Of a stretch of DNA of 6,143 nucleotides, positions 1-6,143 are shown piece after piece; position 1 is the first letter of the stretch, and each line of letters begins with the position of its first letter. The stretch is taken from positions 1 to 6,143 of the forward strand of contig CAILTC010000420.1 of NCBI GenBank assembly GCA_903837025.1. Direction: 5' to 3'. The notes below the pieces were generated by a model that was not told the origin of the DNA, searched no databases, and saw only the letters and a list, made by a program, of their open reading frames with translations. The translations under genes were made by a program, and so were the position numbers. Source of the stretch: an uncultured Bacteroidota bacterium (GTDB lineage: Bacteria; Bacteroidota; Bacteroidia; Flavobacteriales; Flavobacteriaceae).

Positions 1-1503
1 ATTAAATACTTTATTATACGTAAAATAGTTCGATAAGTTCCAATTAAAATGATCTTCTCTACCTTCTGTCAAATCATTTAAGTGAGCTGTAGGGGAATAA
101 TTAGCGGCTAAACGTGTAGGATCTGCAGCTAACCAAATTGCTTTTGTATCGCTGTAATTATAGTTTTTCCAAGTATAATTTTCTCCGTTAAATTGTGATG
201 TAAATTTTAAAGATTTAAAAATTTCATAATCTAATTTCAGACCACCTTGCAATAAAATACTTTGTTGTTGTTCGTTGAAAAAATTCAATTCTGCAACTGG
301 GTTACCCACATTGTTAAATGAAGAACCTGTATTGCCAGCAAAACCATTTGCTCCTACAAAAGAAACTCCATATTGCCCATTAGGAAAATAAACAGGAACA
401 ATAGGTGATTGTTTGTAAGCCACGGTAAACGCATCCATTGGTTTTGGAGTAGAACGCGTATAACCAACACTAAATGTTTGGGTTAAAGTCAATTTTTTAG
501 AAATTTTATATTCATTATTATTTCTAAAAGTAAAACGGCTATAATCTAGACCTTTCAAAATTGCTTTTTCTTCGTAATCTCCTACGCTAAAAAAGTATTT
601 TACCGTTTCTGATGAACCTGAAACAGATACATTATTTTGATTGTATGAGCCTCTTCTTGTAATTGCTCCAAACCAATCCGTATTCACTGGTTGATCTTGG
701 GAGAAAGTTGAAGCTTGCAAAGCAGCATTAGTATAATGAGAAAACTCATTACTACCTGCCATTTTTACCGTTTTTAGAGGCTCTCTAAAACCTGCAAAAC
801 TTTCAACTTCTACAGTCAATTTATTTCCTTTTCCTTTTTTAGTAGTAATAATGATAACTCCATTTGCCGCTCTATTACCATAGATCGCTAATGACGAAGC
901 ATCTTTAAGAATGTCATAAGAAACAATATCATTCGTGTTAATGTTATTAATATTATCCGAAGGCATTCCGTCAACAATAAATAAAGGTGTTCTTCCTCCT
1001 ATCGCAGTTCCTAAACCTCTGATAATAACTGTTGGTGTACTTCCCGGCAAATCGGACGAAATAACTTGAACTCCAGCCGCTTTTCCTTGTATGGCTTGTG
1101 AAGCATTTAGCACCTTCGTTTTCGAAATTTCCTCAGCATTTATTGAAGTAATAGCAGTCGTGTTATCAATTTTTTTACGAGTTCCGTAACCTATAACAAC
1201 AACCTCTTTCAATTCACTGTCTTTGGATTCTTGTAATTGAATACCCATTACACCAGCAGTTGCTTTGGTGGTTAGTGCTTCAAAACCTACCATTGTAATT
1301 TTCAATGTTTCGCCTACTTTGGCTTTTATTGTAAAATTACCATCAAAATCAGCATCAGTAGAAGTTTTGGATGCAGCAGCACTAATAATTGCTCCTGGAA
1401 TCCCTACTCCGTTTTTGTCTGATACTTTACCCTTAATTTCTTGACCAGACATATAAGCTGGAATAAGAATGAGTGCTAAAAAGCTAAAAATAAAATTTCT
1501 CAT
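1..1503 (-). CDS. SusC/RagA-family TonB-linked outer-membrane transporter, N-terminal 501 residues (partial at the left edge)
   Basis: This is a TonB-dependent outer-membrane channel of the SusC type, which imports oligosaccharides (sometimes peptides) with a SusD-type lipoprotein lid. The reading frame is open without a stop to the window edge, so the C-terminal barrel is missing; family members are about 1000 residues. Visible in the translation: a signal peptide of about 20 residues ending near AYMSG; a carboxypeptidase-D-like beta-sandwich at about 22-92 (IKGKVSD, then DADFDGNF); a TonB-box-like stretch ELKEVVVIGYGT at 98-108; a plug domain at about 110-225 with the family signatures TPLFIVDGMP and LKDASSLAIYGNRAANGV; then the first barrel strands. 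There is no STN domain, so signalling through an anti-sigma factor is unlikely. The ATG at 1503 is preceded in frame by two adjacent stops (TAA TAG), which fixes the start. The family is certain, the substrate unknown. It lies downstream of the regulator at 1745-4489, as in many PULs. Confidence 0.96.
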   Translation of the reverse strand, partial: MRNFIFSFLALILIPAYMSGQEIKGKVSDKNGVGIPGAIISAAASKTSTDADFDGNFTIKAKVGETLKITMVGFEALTTKATAGVMGIQLQESKDSELKEVVVIGYGTRKKIDNTTAITSINAEEISKTKVLNASQAIQGKAAGVQVISSDLPGSTPTVIIRGLGTAIGGRTPLFIVDGMPSDNINNINTNDIVSYDILKDASSLAIYGNRAANGVIIITTKKGKGNKLTVEVESFAGFREPLKTVKMAGSNEFSHYTNAALQASTFSQDQPVNTDWFGAITRRGSYNQNNVSVSGSSETVKYFFSVGDYEEKAILKGLDYSRFTFRNNNEYKISKKLTLTQTFSVGYTRSTPKPMDAFTVAYKQSPIVPVYFPNGQYGVSFVGANGFAGNTGSSFNNVGNPVAELNFFNEQQQSILLQGGLKLDYEIFKSLKFTSQFNGENYTWKNYNYSDTKAIWLAADPTRLAANYSPTAHLNDLTEGREDHFNWNLSNYFTYNKVFN

Positions 1504-1581
1504 CTATTAATAATTTGTTAAAGTTAGTGGGGCTAAAGTAGATAATTACATCGTTATAGTAAGCTAAATTGAGTTACTACA

Positions 1582-1610
1582 CAAATACATCAAATCATAA
1601 AAATCTCAAA
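1582..1610 (-). promoter_or_regulatory. Candidate Bacteroidota-type promoter for the SusC gene
   Basis: On the minus strand TGTATTTG (1582-1589) matches the TAnnTTTG -7 consensus except at the second base. A TTTG (1607-1610) lies 17 bp upstream, close to the expected -33 element though the spacing is a little short. This would give a 5' leader of about 70 nt before the ATG at 1503. AT-rich sequence makes chance matches likely, and no better candidate was found in the gap. Confidence 0.35.
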
Positions 1611-1649
1611 CGAATTCAATGTATAAGAGGGATTGACAAAGAAGTTGTG

Positions 1650-1688
1650 CACATCAATACATCGCAATGATGTAGTAATGATGTATTG
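1650..1688. promoter_or_regulatory. Cluster of direct and inverted 9-bp motifs, candidate operator for the SusC gene
   Basis: AATGATGTA occurs twice in direct orientation (1666-1674 and 1677-1685), with starts 11 bp apart, about one helical turn. Two degenerate inverted copies lie to the left (1650-1658, 7 of 9 matching TACATCATT; 1658-1666, 6 of 9). As a result CAATACATC (1655-1663) pairs perfectly with GATGTATTG (1680-1688), and TACATC with GATGTA around a 5-nt centre. A separate 8-bp palindrome, TGTGCACA, overlaps the left end (1646-1653). The cluster is about 40 bp upstream of the candidate promoter and 150-185 bp upstream of the SusC start, a position suited to an activator. No T-run follows on either strand, so it is not a terminator. 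Binding by the adjacent LuxR-type regulator is inference. Confidence 0.45.
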
Positions 1689-1710
1689 TAATTACACAAA
1701 AAAATAAGTT

Positions 1711-1728
1711 AAAAAATAGAGAGTCTAT
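1711..1728 (-). terminator. Weak candidate terminator after the regulator gene
   Basis: Read on the minus strand, ATAGA and TCTAT form a 5-bp stem with a 3-nt loop (CTC), followed by six T residues, beginning 17 nt after the stop codon of the 914-residue regulator. The stem is short and AT-only apart from one pair, so read-through into the SusC gene cannot be excluded. Confidence 0.3.
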
Positions 1729-1744
1729 AAAAATAAGAGCTGAT

Positions 1745-4489
1745 TTATATAGATAATAGAAATTTAGAAAGATTTTCGTCTTGTATCAGGTTTAATTTCT
1801 TTCTTAAACGGTAGCGTTGTAATTCGACACCTCTAAAAGAGATATTCATCATTGGAGCAATTTCTTTAGAAGAAAGATTCATTTTTAAATAAACACATAG
1901 CTTAATATCCTTTGGAGTTAGATTAGGATATTTTTTAGAGAGATTAATGATAAACTCATTATGAATTTGATTCAAGTTGGTTTCAAAAGTTTCCCACTCA
2001 TGTTTGTTTACAGCATTAATTTTTATCGATTTTTTAATCTCACTTTTCAGTTTATTAACATCGGTTTCAGTGTCTAAAATTCCCTGAATATTTTCTATCA
2101 TTTCACTTTGCTTTGCAATAGAAAGTGATTTACCGGCAACCTCGGAGGATTTTGCCTGTAGTTCTAGCTCTAGGATATGTTTTTCATATTCTTGCAAATT
2201 CAATTCATTTTCGGCTTTTAATTCCATTTCTAGAATTTTCTTCTGATGCTTCAATTCTTCTTTTTGTAGTGCTAACTTTTGAATATAGCGCATTTTATTC
2301 CACTTATAATAGAGGTATAAAACGACGCCTAAAGCAAGAAAATAAAGCAGTATCATCCAAAATGAGAAATACCATGGTTTAGCAACAACAAAATCAAAAC
2401 CAGCAACTTTATTATAATGTAGGCCATCAAAATGAAAAACGACAACCGAATGAGAGCCACTACTCAAATTATTCAGATCGATCAATCCTTCTCTAATCGG
2501 AAAAAAATCTTTAGAACCATTCAATTCGAAAAATAAATTTGGTTTTTCTGCACCATAAATTCCCGAAATAACACTTATTTTTAGTTCTGAATTATAGTTT
2601 ATTTTCGATTTATTGGCCACCAAATTTCCATTAGTAAAAGCTTCAATATTTAGCTTAGGAATGGGACTAATTTCACTTTTTAATTGAAGAGAAATAAATC
2701 CATCGTCAAGATTTAATAAATAATAGTCATTGCTTTTAAAAATTTTCAGGTTGTCATTGATGACTTTTCCTTTATAATATTTTTCCGGAATACTATTCCA
2801 AACAAATCGATTTCCCCTAGCATTAATAGGATACAAAATTCCTTCTTGAAGGACTACAAAGTTATTTTCGTCGATGGCAACAATATCAGATACCTTTTTA
2901 AAATTAGTGTTAAATAGCTCATTTGATTCTAATTGATTCGAAATAGAATTATAGGTGTACCAAGAATTATGAATTAAAAAAAGGACTTCATTACGGAACT
3001 CAAATATTTTTACCCCAAAATCATTGCTTATTTTATTCAATTGGGTAACGTTTTCTACTTTTACAGTTTCATAATTATCATTATACAAGATTCGATATAA
3101 ACCTCGATAATTATCGGCTGCCCAGATTTCGTTTTTTTTATTTTGAGCAGCGTATTTGATGGGCTTAGAAAGCTCTTTAATTGTGATTTTTTTTGATAAA
3201 TCATTTAGGTTATTATAAATCAAAACACCACTATAAGTTGCCTGTAGATAGGAGTTATTTATAGTACTCTTGGTCAAATTCCATCCGCCATTATTTGAAT
3301 TTAATTTCGAAAATGAGCCGTTTTCATATACATAAGTGCCTTCATTGTGCCCTATGAGATATTTGTTATTTATTTTACCAATATCCCAAGCTTGCCCTTC
3401 GGTCTTTGGAACCAAGGAAAAATGATTATCTACATATTTGAAAATACCGTGATTTGAAGCCATTAAATAGCCTTGATCAATTTTAGCCACAGAATATACC
3501 GAGCCTAAAGCTCCAGAATTATCATAAAAAATAGAAATTGGCGAATTGACTTCGATATGTGCAATTCCGTTATCTAAACCCAACCATAAATTATTTTCTT
3601 GATCTTGACCAATACACAAAACGGAATTATTCATCAAAACATTATTCCTATTGATGTTTGTAAAGACATTCGTTTTCAAATCAATACTATACACCCCTTT
3701 GCTTGCGGTCCCAATAATTAATTTATTGTTTTTTATAAATTTGGCGCCGTTAATATTAGCCGTTTTTAACGTTTCGTTTAATGGATTTTTCCAAGAAACC
3801 AGAACTCCTTTATCTTCAAGATACACTCCATTTTTCTTAGTAAAAAAATAGATTTTACCTTGGTATTTGTCGATTGCATGTATGACGTTGTTTTCGAGAA
3901 TGCCCCAGCCTTTCACTTTCATTAGATGAGAGTTTTTCATCGAAAAAACACCTTTTCCTACAGAAGCAACTAAAAGCTGATCCTCGATAGGAAAACAATA
4001 AGATATAAGAAAGGGAAGTTTCGTTTTCTTAATTGACTTACCGTCATAAAGAAAGATTTCATTAAAAGATTGAAAATAAATTTTGTTCTTAAACTTAAAA
4101 ATTTTCCATATCTCCTCGTTCTCGCTGTCATCAAAAACCTTCTTTCCATCAGAAATTGATACGTATTTCATTTTCCCGTCTTGACGAAGCCAAAACCCAA
4201 ATTCTTTATACGATCCTGAATAAATCCTATCACCATCTACCATTATAGATCGTATAATCGTCTTGTTGGGCAAAGTGTTTTTTTCCCATTTTACACCATC
4301 GTAACGCAATAAATAATGATTATTAGCAAAGTACATTGCTTTATCATTTCCTTGGGCGATATTCCAAATCTGATTATCGCCTTGATAATTAGATTTAGAA
4401 TAATTCTCGACAAACGGAAGTAACTCCTGAGAATAAAGTTGAGATGATATAAAGAAGAAAAGAATTATTTTAAACAAATTATTTTTCAA
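1745..4489 (-). CDS. Membrane-spanning one-component regulator: beta-propeller (Reg_prop)/Y_Y_Y sensor with LuxR-type HTH
   Basis: A 914-residue sensor-regulator predicted to sit in the inner membrane, read a ligand in the periplasm and bind DNA in the cytoplasm. In order: signal peptide or membrane anchor at 1-20; about 585 residues of beta-propeller repeats, the clearest Reg_prop unit at about 287-314 (DQENNLWLGLDNGI); a Y_Y_Y-like beta-sandwich at about 610-703; a transmembrane helix at about 707-728; a charged coiled coil at about 733-800; and a LuxR/GerE-type HTH at about 856-901 (LTPKDIKLCVYLKMNLSSKEIA, cited as LTPKDIKLC and LSSKEIA). The front half resembles hybrid two-component regulators of Bacteroidota PULs, but no kinase, receiver or phospho-acceptor motif is present. 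The start is TTG: an in-frame TAA lies five codons upstream, no ATG lies between, and the first internal ATG (residue 52) would remove the signal peptide. Its place directly before susC suggests it controls that gene. The ligand is unknown, likely a glycan fragment. Confidence 0.93.
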   Translation of the reverse strand: MKNNLFKIILFFFISSQLYSQELLPFVENYSKSNYQGDNQIWNIAQGNDKAMYFANNHYLLRYDGVKWEKNTLPNKTIIRSIMVDGDRIYSGSYKEFGFWLRQDGKMKYVSISDGKKVFDDSENEEIWKIFKFKNKIYFQSFNEIFLYDGKSIKKTKLPFLISYCFPIEDQLLVASVGKGVFSMKNSHLMKVKGWGILENNVIHAIDKYQGKIYFFTKKNGVYLEDKGVLVSWKNPLNETLKTANINGAKFIKNNKLIIGTASKGVYSIDLKTNVFTNINRNNVLMNNSVLCIGQDQENNLWLGLDNGIAHIEVNSPISIFYDNSGALGSVYSVAKIDQGYLMASNHGIFKYVDNHFSLVPKTEGQAWDIGKINNKYLIGHNEGTYVYENGSFSKLNSNNGGWNLTKSTINNSYLQATYSGVLIYNNLNDLSKKITIKELSKPIKYAAQNKKNEIWAADNYRGLYRILYNDNYETVKVENVTQLNKISNDFGVKIFEFRNEVLFLIHNSWYTYNSISNQLESNELFNTNFKKVSDIVAIDENNFVVLQEGILYPINARGNRFVWNSIPEKYYKGKVINDNLKIFKSNDYYLLNLDDGFISLQLKSEISPIPKLNIEAFTNGNLVANKSKINYNSELKISVISGIYGAEKPNLFFELNGSKDFFPIREGLIDLNNLSSGSHSVVVFHFDGLHYNKVAGFDFVVAKPWYFSFWMILLYFLALGVVLYLYYKWNKMRYIQKLALQKEELKHQKKILEMELKAENELNLQEYEKHILELELQAKSSEVAGKSLSIAKQSEMIENIQGILDTETDVNKLKSEIKKSIKINAVNKHEWETFETNLNQIHNEFIINLSKKYPNLTPKDIKLCVYLKMNLSSKEIAPMMNISFRGVELQRYRLRKKLNLIQDENLSKFLLSI

Positions 4490-4508
4490 AATTGGATGGA
4501 TTTATTTC

Positions 4509-4516
4509 CAAATATA
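4509..4516 (-). promoter_or_regulatory. -7 promoter box of the regulator gene
   Basis: TATATTTG on the minus strand is a full match to the Bacteroidota -7 consensus TAnnTTTG. It ends 19 bp before the TTG start, so the 5' leader would be only about a dozen nucleotides. No good -33 TTTG is seen at the expected distance, where the sequence merges into the T-run of the preceding terminator. Transcription from here would start just after that terminator, giving the regulator its own unit. Confidence 0.5.
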
Positions 4517-4540
4517 AACACATTTTCCGAATAAAAACAT

Positions 4541-4566
4541 AAAAAAAGCTTCCCGAATGAGAAGCT
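4541..4566 (-). terminator. Rho-independent terminator on the minus strand
   Basis: Read on the minus strand, AGCTTC (4566-4561) and GAAGCT (4552-4547) form a perfect 6-bp stem around an 8-nt loop, followed directly by a run of T (4547-4541). It faces transcripts coming from the dehydrogenase gene, whose stop lies about 290 nt upstream, and separates that gene from the regulator. Confidence 0.7.
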
Positions 4567-4619
4567 ATAATTTAGACTTAATGGCTCTATTCTAAAAACA
4601 TATTCGTACTCTAATTTGG

Positions 4620-4633
4620 ATAGTAATTACTAT
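4620..4633. repeat. Perfect 14-bp palindrome
   Basis: ATAGTAATTACTAT reads the same on both strands. It is far from any start codon on the plus strand and about 100 bp upstream of the regulator's -7 box, beyond the terminator. It could be a protein-binding site, but AT-rich palindromes of this size also arise by chance. Confidence 0.3.
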
Positions 4634-4645
4634 TTATATATCCGT

Positions 4646-4761
4646 CAATATGTATCGTTCCTACGAAAATTACTTGAATATTGTTATTCAATTTCAGGGC
4701 TACAATATGAATCGTTCCTACGGAACTTCGCAACAAAGAGCCGTAGGCTCGGACGATATTG
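4646..4761. repeat. Structured REP-like intergenic repeat with two related units and nested hairpins
   Basis: A 20-bp unit beginning CAATATG and ending TCGTTCCTACG occurs at 4646-4665 and again at 4703-4722 with one mismatch, 57 bp apart. Between them TTGAATA and TATTCAA form a 7-bp hairpin (4674-4691). The second unit opens a longer fold: GTTCCTACGGAAC (4714-4726) and GAGCCGTAGGCTC (4738-4750) are each 5-bp hairpins with 3-nt loops. Alternatively CCTACGG (4717-4723) pairs with CCGTAGG (4741-4747), and ATCGT (4711-4715) with ACGAT (4753-4757), closing one long stem. Intergenic repeats with a CGTTCCTACGG-type core are, from memory, frequent in flavobacterial genomes; this resemblance was not checked. 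No transposase gene is near, so any mobility would depend on a distant enzyme such as a REP-associated tyrosine transposase. Confidence 0.6.
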
Positions 4762-4853
4762 CAGCAATTTTAAATCTAAAATAATTATATAAAGACAACT
4801 TTTACTACCAATATCATTTTAGAAAAGAGCCAACTTGATTTATCTTTCGAAGA

Positions 4854-6056
4854 TTATTTTCCATCCACATAATCTTGTAAATAACTAAACCTTGGAGTCA
4901 GTTTTCCTTTTTCGGTCATTTTGGCACGTTGTAAGATTCCGTCTTTATCACCATCAAAAAAAGCAGGAATGACATGTTCTATAAACATCTCTCCAAAACC
5001 TTCGCTAGCATCTTTTGGTAATTCGCAAGGCAAATTATCAACTGCCATCACAACGACTGCTGCAGGATGAAAAACATCTACTTCCTTATTCTCACTTGGC
5101 CAATAGCCATATAAAGGCTCTGCTATTGTTGATGATCGCAGCGTGCACGCTAATGGTCCATTGACATCGCAGGAAACATCTGCAACCACTTTTATTTTAC
5201 AATCTTTATGCAGAAGCATTTCTCGAGTGAGGATTTGTGGAGCAGCATTGGCATGAAAATGTCCCGTAATATAAATATCGGATACTTTGACAAATCGCTC
5301 AAAATTAGACTCATATTCGTGTGGATTTTTAAAAAAATCATTAAAGTCGATTACCTCGCCATCTTTTCGCTTGTTATAATCCAAGACATCAATTTGAACA
5401 TATACCGCTTGCGAATAATTTTTTGTTAGATAATTTTCGACTGAAACTTCCTTAATTTTGACTGCATCGAGCACTTCTTTTACACCACTTCCTACTTTCC
5501 CGGTTCCTGTAATTACAAATTTTAAGGGAGGTAAAGTGAGTCGTTTCAAATGCGAAATTAACGCTTCTTTTCCGGAAAGAGTTTCTGCTTTTGGCAGTTT
5601 GAATAATTCAAATTTTATTCCAAATGCTCGAATACTATTATAAGCACCAACGATTCCGGCATATTTCCCAAAACCAATTAATCTTCGATTATGTGAATCG
5701 ACAAGAGTTTCATGGTCATAAAAATCAATATTTTTCTCTAGTAAAGCTTGCAAAAGAGTCCTGTTATGCGGTTGTTTTTTTAGCGTATGCGAAAAAAAGA
5801 AATAGGTTTTATTAGGAATCAAATATTCAGAAGGAACTTCTTTAACACCAAAAAAAACATCGCAATCACTAATGTCATTCGCTACTTCTATACCCAAATT
5901 TTTATATTGATCATCAGTAAAAATTCTAGTATCAGCACTTTCTACTTTGATCGTTAAACCTTGATGTAATTGTTTTATTCTAGCCAATTCATCGGGCGAA
6001 AATACAACTCTTCGGTCTGGCGGGTTTTTTCTTTCTTTAATAATTCCGAATTTCAT
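4854..6056 (-). CDS. Lys1-like saccharopine dehydrogenase (L-lysine-forming type), NAD(P)-dependent
   Basis: A 400-residue cytoplasmic oxidoreductase of the alanine dehydrogenase/transhydrogenase superfamily, closest by eye to yeast Lys1 saccharopine dehydrogenase, which interconverts saccharopine with L-lysine and 2-oxoglutarate. Shared features: an N-terminal catalytic domain with RRVVFSP (15-21), VKEVP with Lys72 and FFSH with His90, at the places of the two Lys1 catalytic residues; FYDHETL, then RRLIGFGKYAG (124-134); a Rossmann glycine motif GTGKVGSG (184-191); ADVSCDVNGP (292-301); and DNLPCELPKDAS (340-351 region) near the C-terminus. The length is close to Lys1 (about 370). It has no signal peptide and begins at the only sensible ATG (6056). 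In a bacterium the likely direction is lysine breakdown (lysine-ketoglutarate reductase); synthesis or another amino-acid substrate is possible. No partner Lys9-like gene is in the window. It has its own promoter and does not appear to belong with the glycan-uptake genes. Confidence 0.85.
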   Translation of the reverse strand: MKFGIIKERKNPPDRRVVFSPDELARIKQLHQGLTIKVESADTRIFTDDQYKNLGIEVANDISDCDVFFGVKEVPSEYLIPNKTYFFFSHTLKKQPHNRTLLQALLEKNIDFYDHETLVDSHNRRLIGFGKYAGIVGAYNSIRAFGIKFELFKLPKAETLSGKEALISHLKRLTLPPLKFVITGTGKVGSGVKEVLDAVKIKEVSVENYLTKNYSQAVYVQIDVLDYNKRKDGEVIDFNDFFKNPHEYESNFERFVKVSDIYITGHFHANAAPQILTREMLLHKDCKIKVVADVSCDVNGPLACTLRSSTIAEPLYGYWPSENKEVDVFHPAAVVVMAVDNLPCELPKDASEGFGEMFIEHVIPAFFDGDKDGILQRAKMTEKGKLTPRFSYLQDYVDGK

Positions 6057-6096
6057 ATTTTTTCAAGTTTTACTTTATTATAACTTTATACGTTAT

Positions 6097-6118
6097 TATT
6101 GTTACAAATATAACAATA
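6097..6118 (-). promoter_or_regulatory. -7 promoter box inside a 22-bp inverted repeat, upstream of the dehydrogenase
   Basis: TATATTTG on the minus strand (6105-6112) matches the Bacteroidota -7 consensus TAnnTTTG exactly, giving a 5' leader of roughly 40 nt before the ATG at 6056. It lies at the centre of a perfect 8-bp inverted repeat, TATTGTTA (6097-6104) and TAACAATA (6111-6118), separated by 6 bp. A dimeric repressor bound there would cover the promoter. No clear -33 element is present. The gene to the right is outside the window, so the site might also serve a divergent gene. Confidence 0.5.
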
Positions 6119-6143
6119 TTATTTAATTTAAATTTCTTTTTAA

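Larger units (their letters stand above)
4490..4853. other. Intergenic region between the dehydrogenase and the regulator
   Basis: No protein gene is supported in these 364 bases. From right to left on the minus strand they hold about 90 bases of plain AT-rich sequence after the dehydrogenase stop, the structured repeat (4646-4761), a 14-bp palindrome (4620-4633), the terminator (4541-4566) and the regulator's -7 box (4509-4516). Because the terminator is so far from the stop codon, most of the region is probably a long 3' untranslated region of the dehydrogenase mRNA, unless a closer stop signal was missed. A 44-codon ORF on the plus strand (4650-4784) runs through the repeat but looks like a by-product of it. 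Confidence 0.6.

Noticed and set aside
1518..1525. TAACTTTA on the minus strand as a -7 box for the SusC gene
   Set aside because: The final consensus base is wrong, no TTG lies at the -33 distance, and it would place the transcription start almost on the start codon.
1655..1688. 9-bp inverted repeat read as a terminator for the regulator gene
   Set aside because: The loop is 16 nt and no T-run follows on either strand; repeated direct copies of the motif favour a protein-binding site.
2125..2382. Plus-strand ORF of 85 codons
   Set aside because: It is fully antisense to the coiled-coil and membrane part of the regulator, whose translation is clearly the real one; hydrophobic stretches arise from the complement of that sequence.
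4650..4784. Plus-strand ORF of 44 codons beginning MYRSYENY and ending ILNLK
   Set aside because: It lies entirely over the structured repeat; its internal similarity (MYRSY and MNRSY, 19 residues apart) is just the 57-bp DNA repeat read in frame. No -7 box or ribosome binding site precedes it.
5208..5815. Three plus-strand ORFs of 61-73 codons
   Set aside because: They are antisense to conserved blocks of the saccharopine dehydrogenase and have no family features of their own.

Overview
The window is AT-rich DNA that reads as Bacteroidota, most likely a Flavobacterium or close relative. Three things point there: a SusC-type TonB-dependent transporter, a Reg_prop/Y_Y_Y sensor ending in a LuxR-type helix-turn-helix, and near-perfect copies of the Bacteroidota -7 box (TAnnTTTG) in place of E. 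coli-type promoters. Clear Shine-Dalgarno sequences are absent. All three genes lie on the minus strand, so transcription runs from high to low coordinates.

From right to left: 4854-6056 encodes a 400-residue Lys1-like saccharopine dehydrogenase (lysine-forming type, alanine dehydrogenase/PNT superfamily). A -7 box sits in the middle of a 22-bp inverted repeat just upstream of it. The 364-bp gap at 4490-4853 holds a structured repeat related to itself (4646-4761), a 14-bp palindrome, a rho-independent terminator on the minus strand, and the promoter of the next gene. The second gene, 1745-4489, encodes a 914-residue membrane-spanning regulator with a large periplasmic beta-propeller sensor and a cytoplasmic DNA-binding domain. 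It begins at a TTG codon. The 241-bp gap at 1504-1744 carries a cluster of direct and inverted copies of one 9-bp motif. Finally, 1-1503 is the first 501 residues of a SusC/RagA-family outer-membrane transporter, cut by the left edge.

The regulator and the transporter form the left end of a probable glycan-uptake locus (polysaccharide utilization locus, PUL). A periplasmic sugar would be sensed by the propeller, and the HTH would then act at the repeat cluster to switch on susC and whatever follows it (expected susD and glycoside hydrolases, outside the window). The SusC protein has no N-terminal STN domain and no sigma/anti-sigma genes are visible, which fits control by the adjacent membrane regulator. 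The substrate cannot be told from this window. The dehydrogenase looks like an unrelated metabolic gene, separated from the locus by the terminator.

No RNA genes, CRISPR arrays, insertion sequences or transposase genes were seen. I found no clearly new system. The items most worth checking are the motif cluster before susC, the structured intergenic repeat, and the operator over the dehydrogenase promoter.
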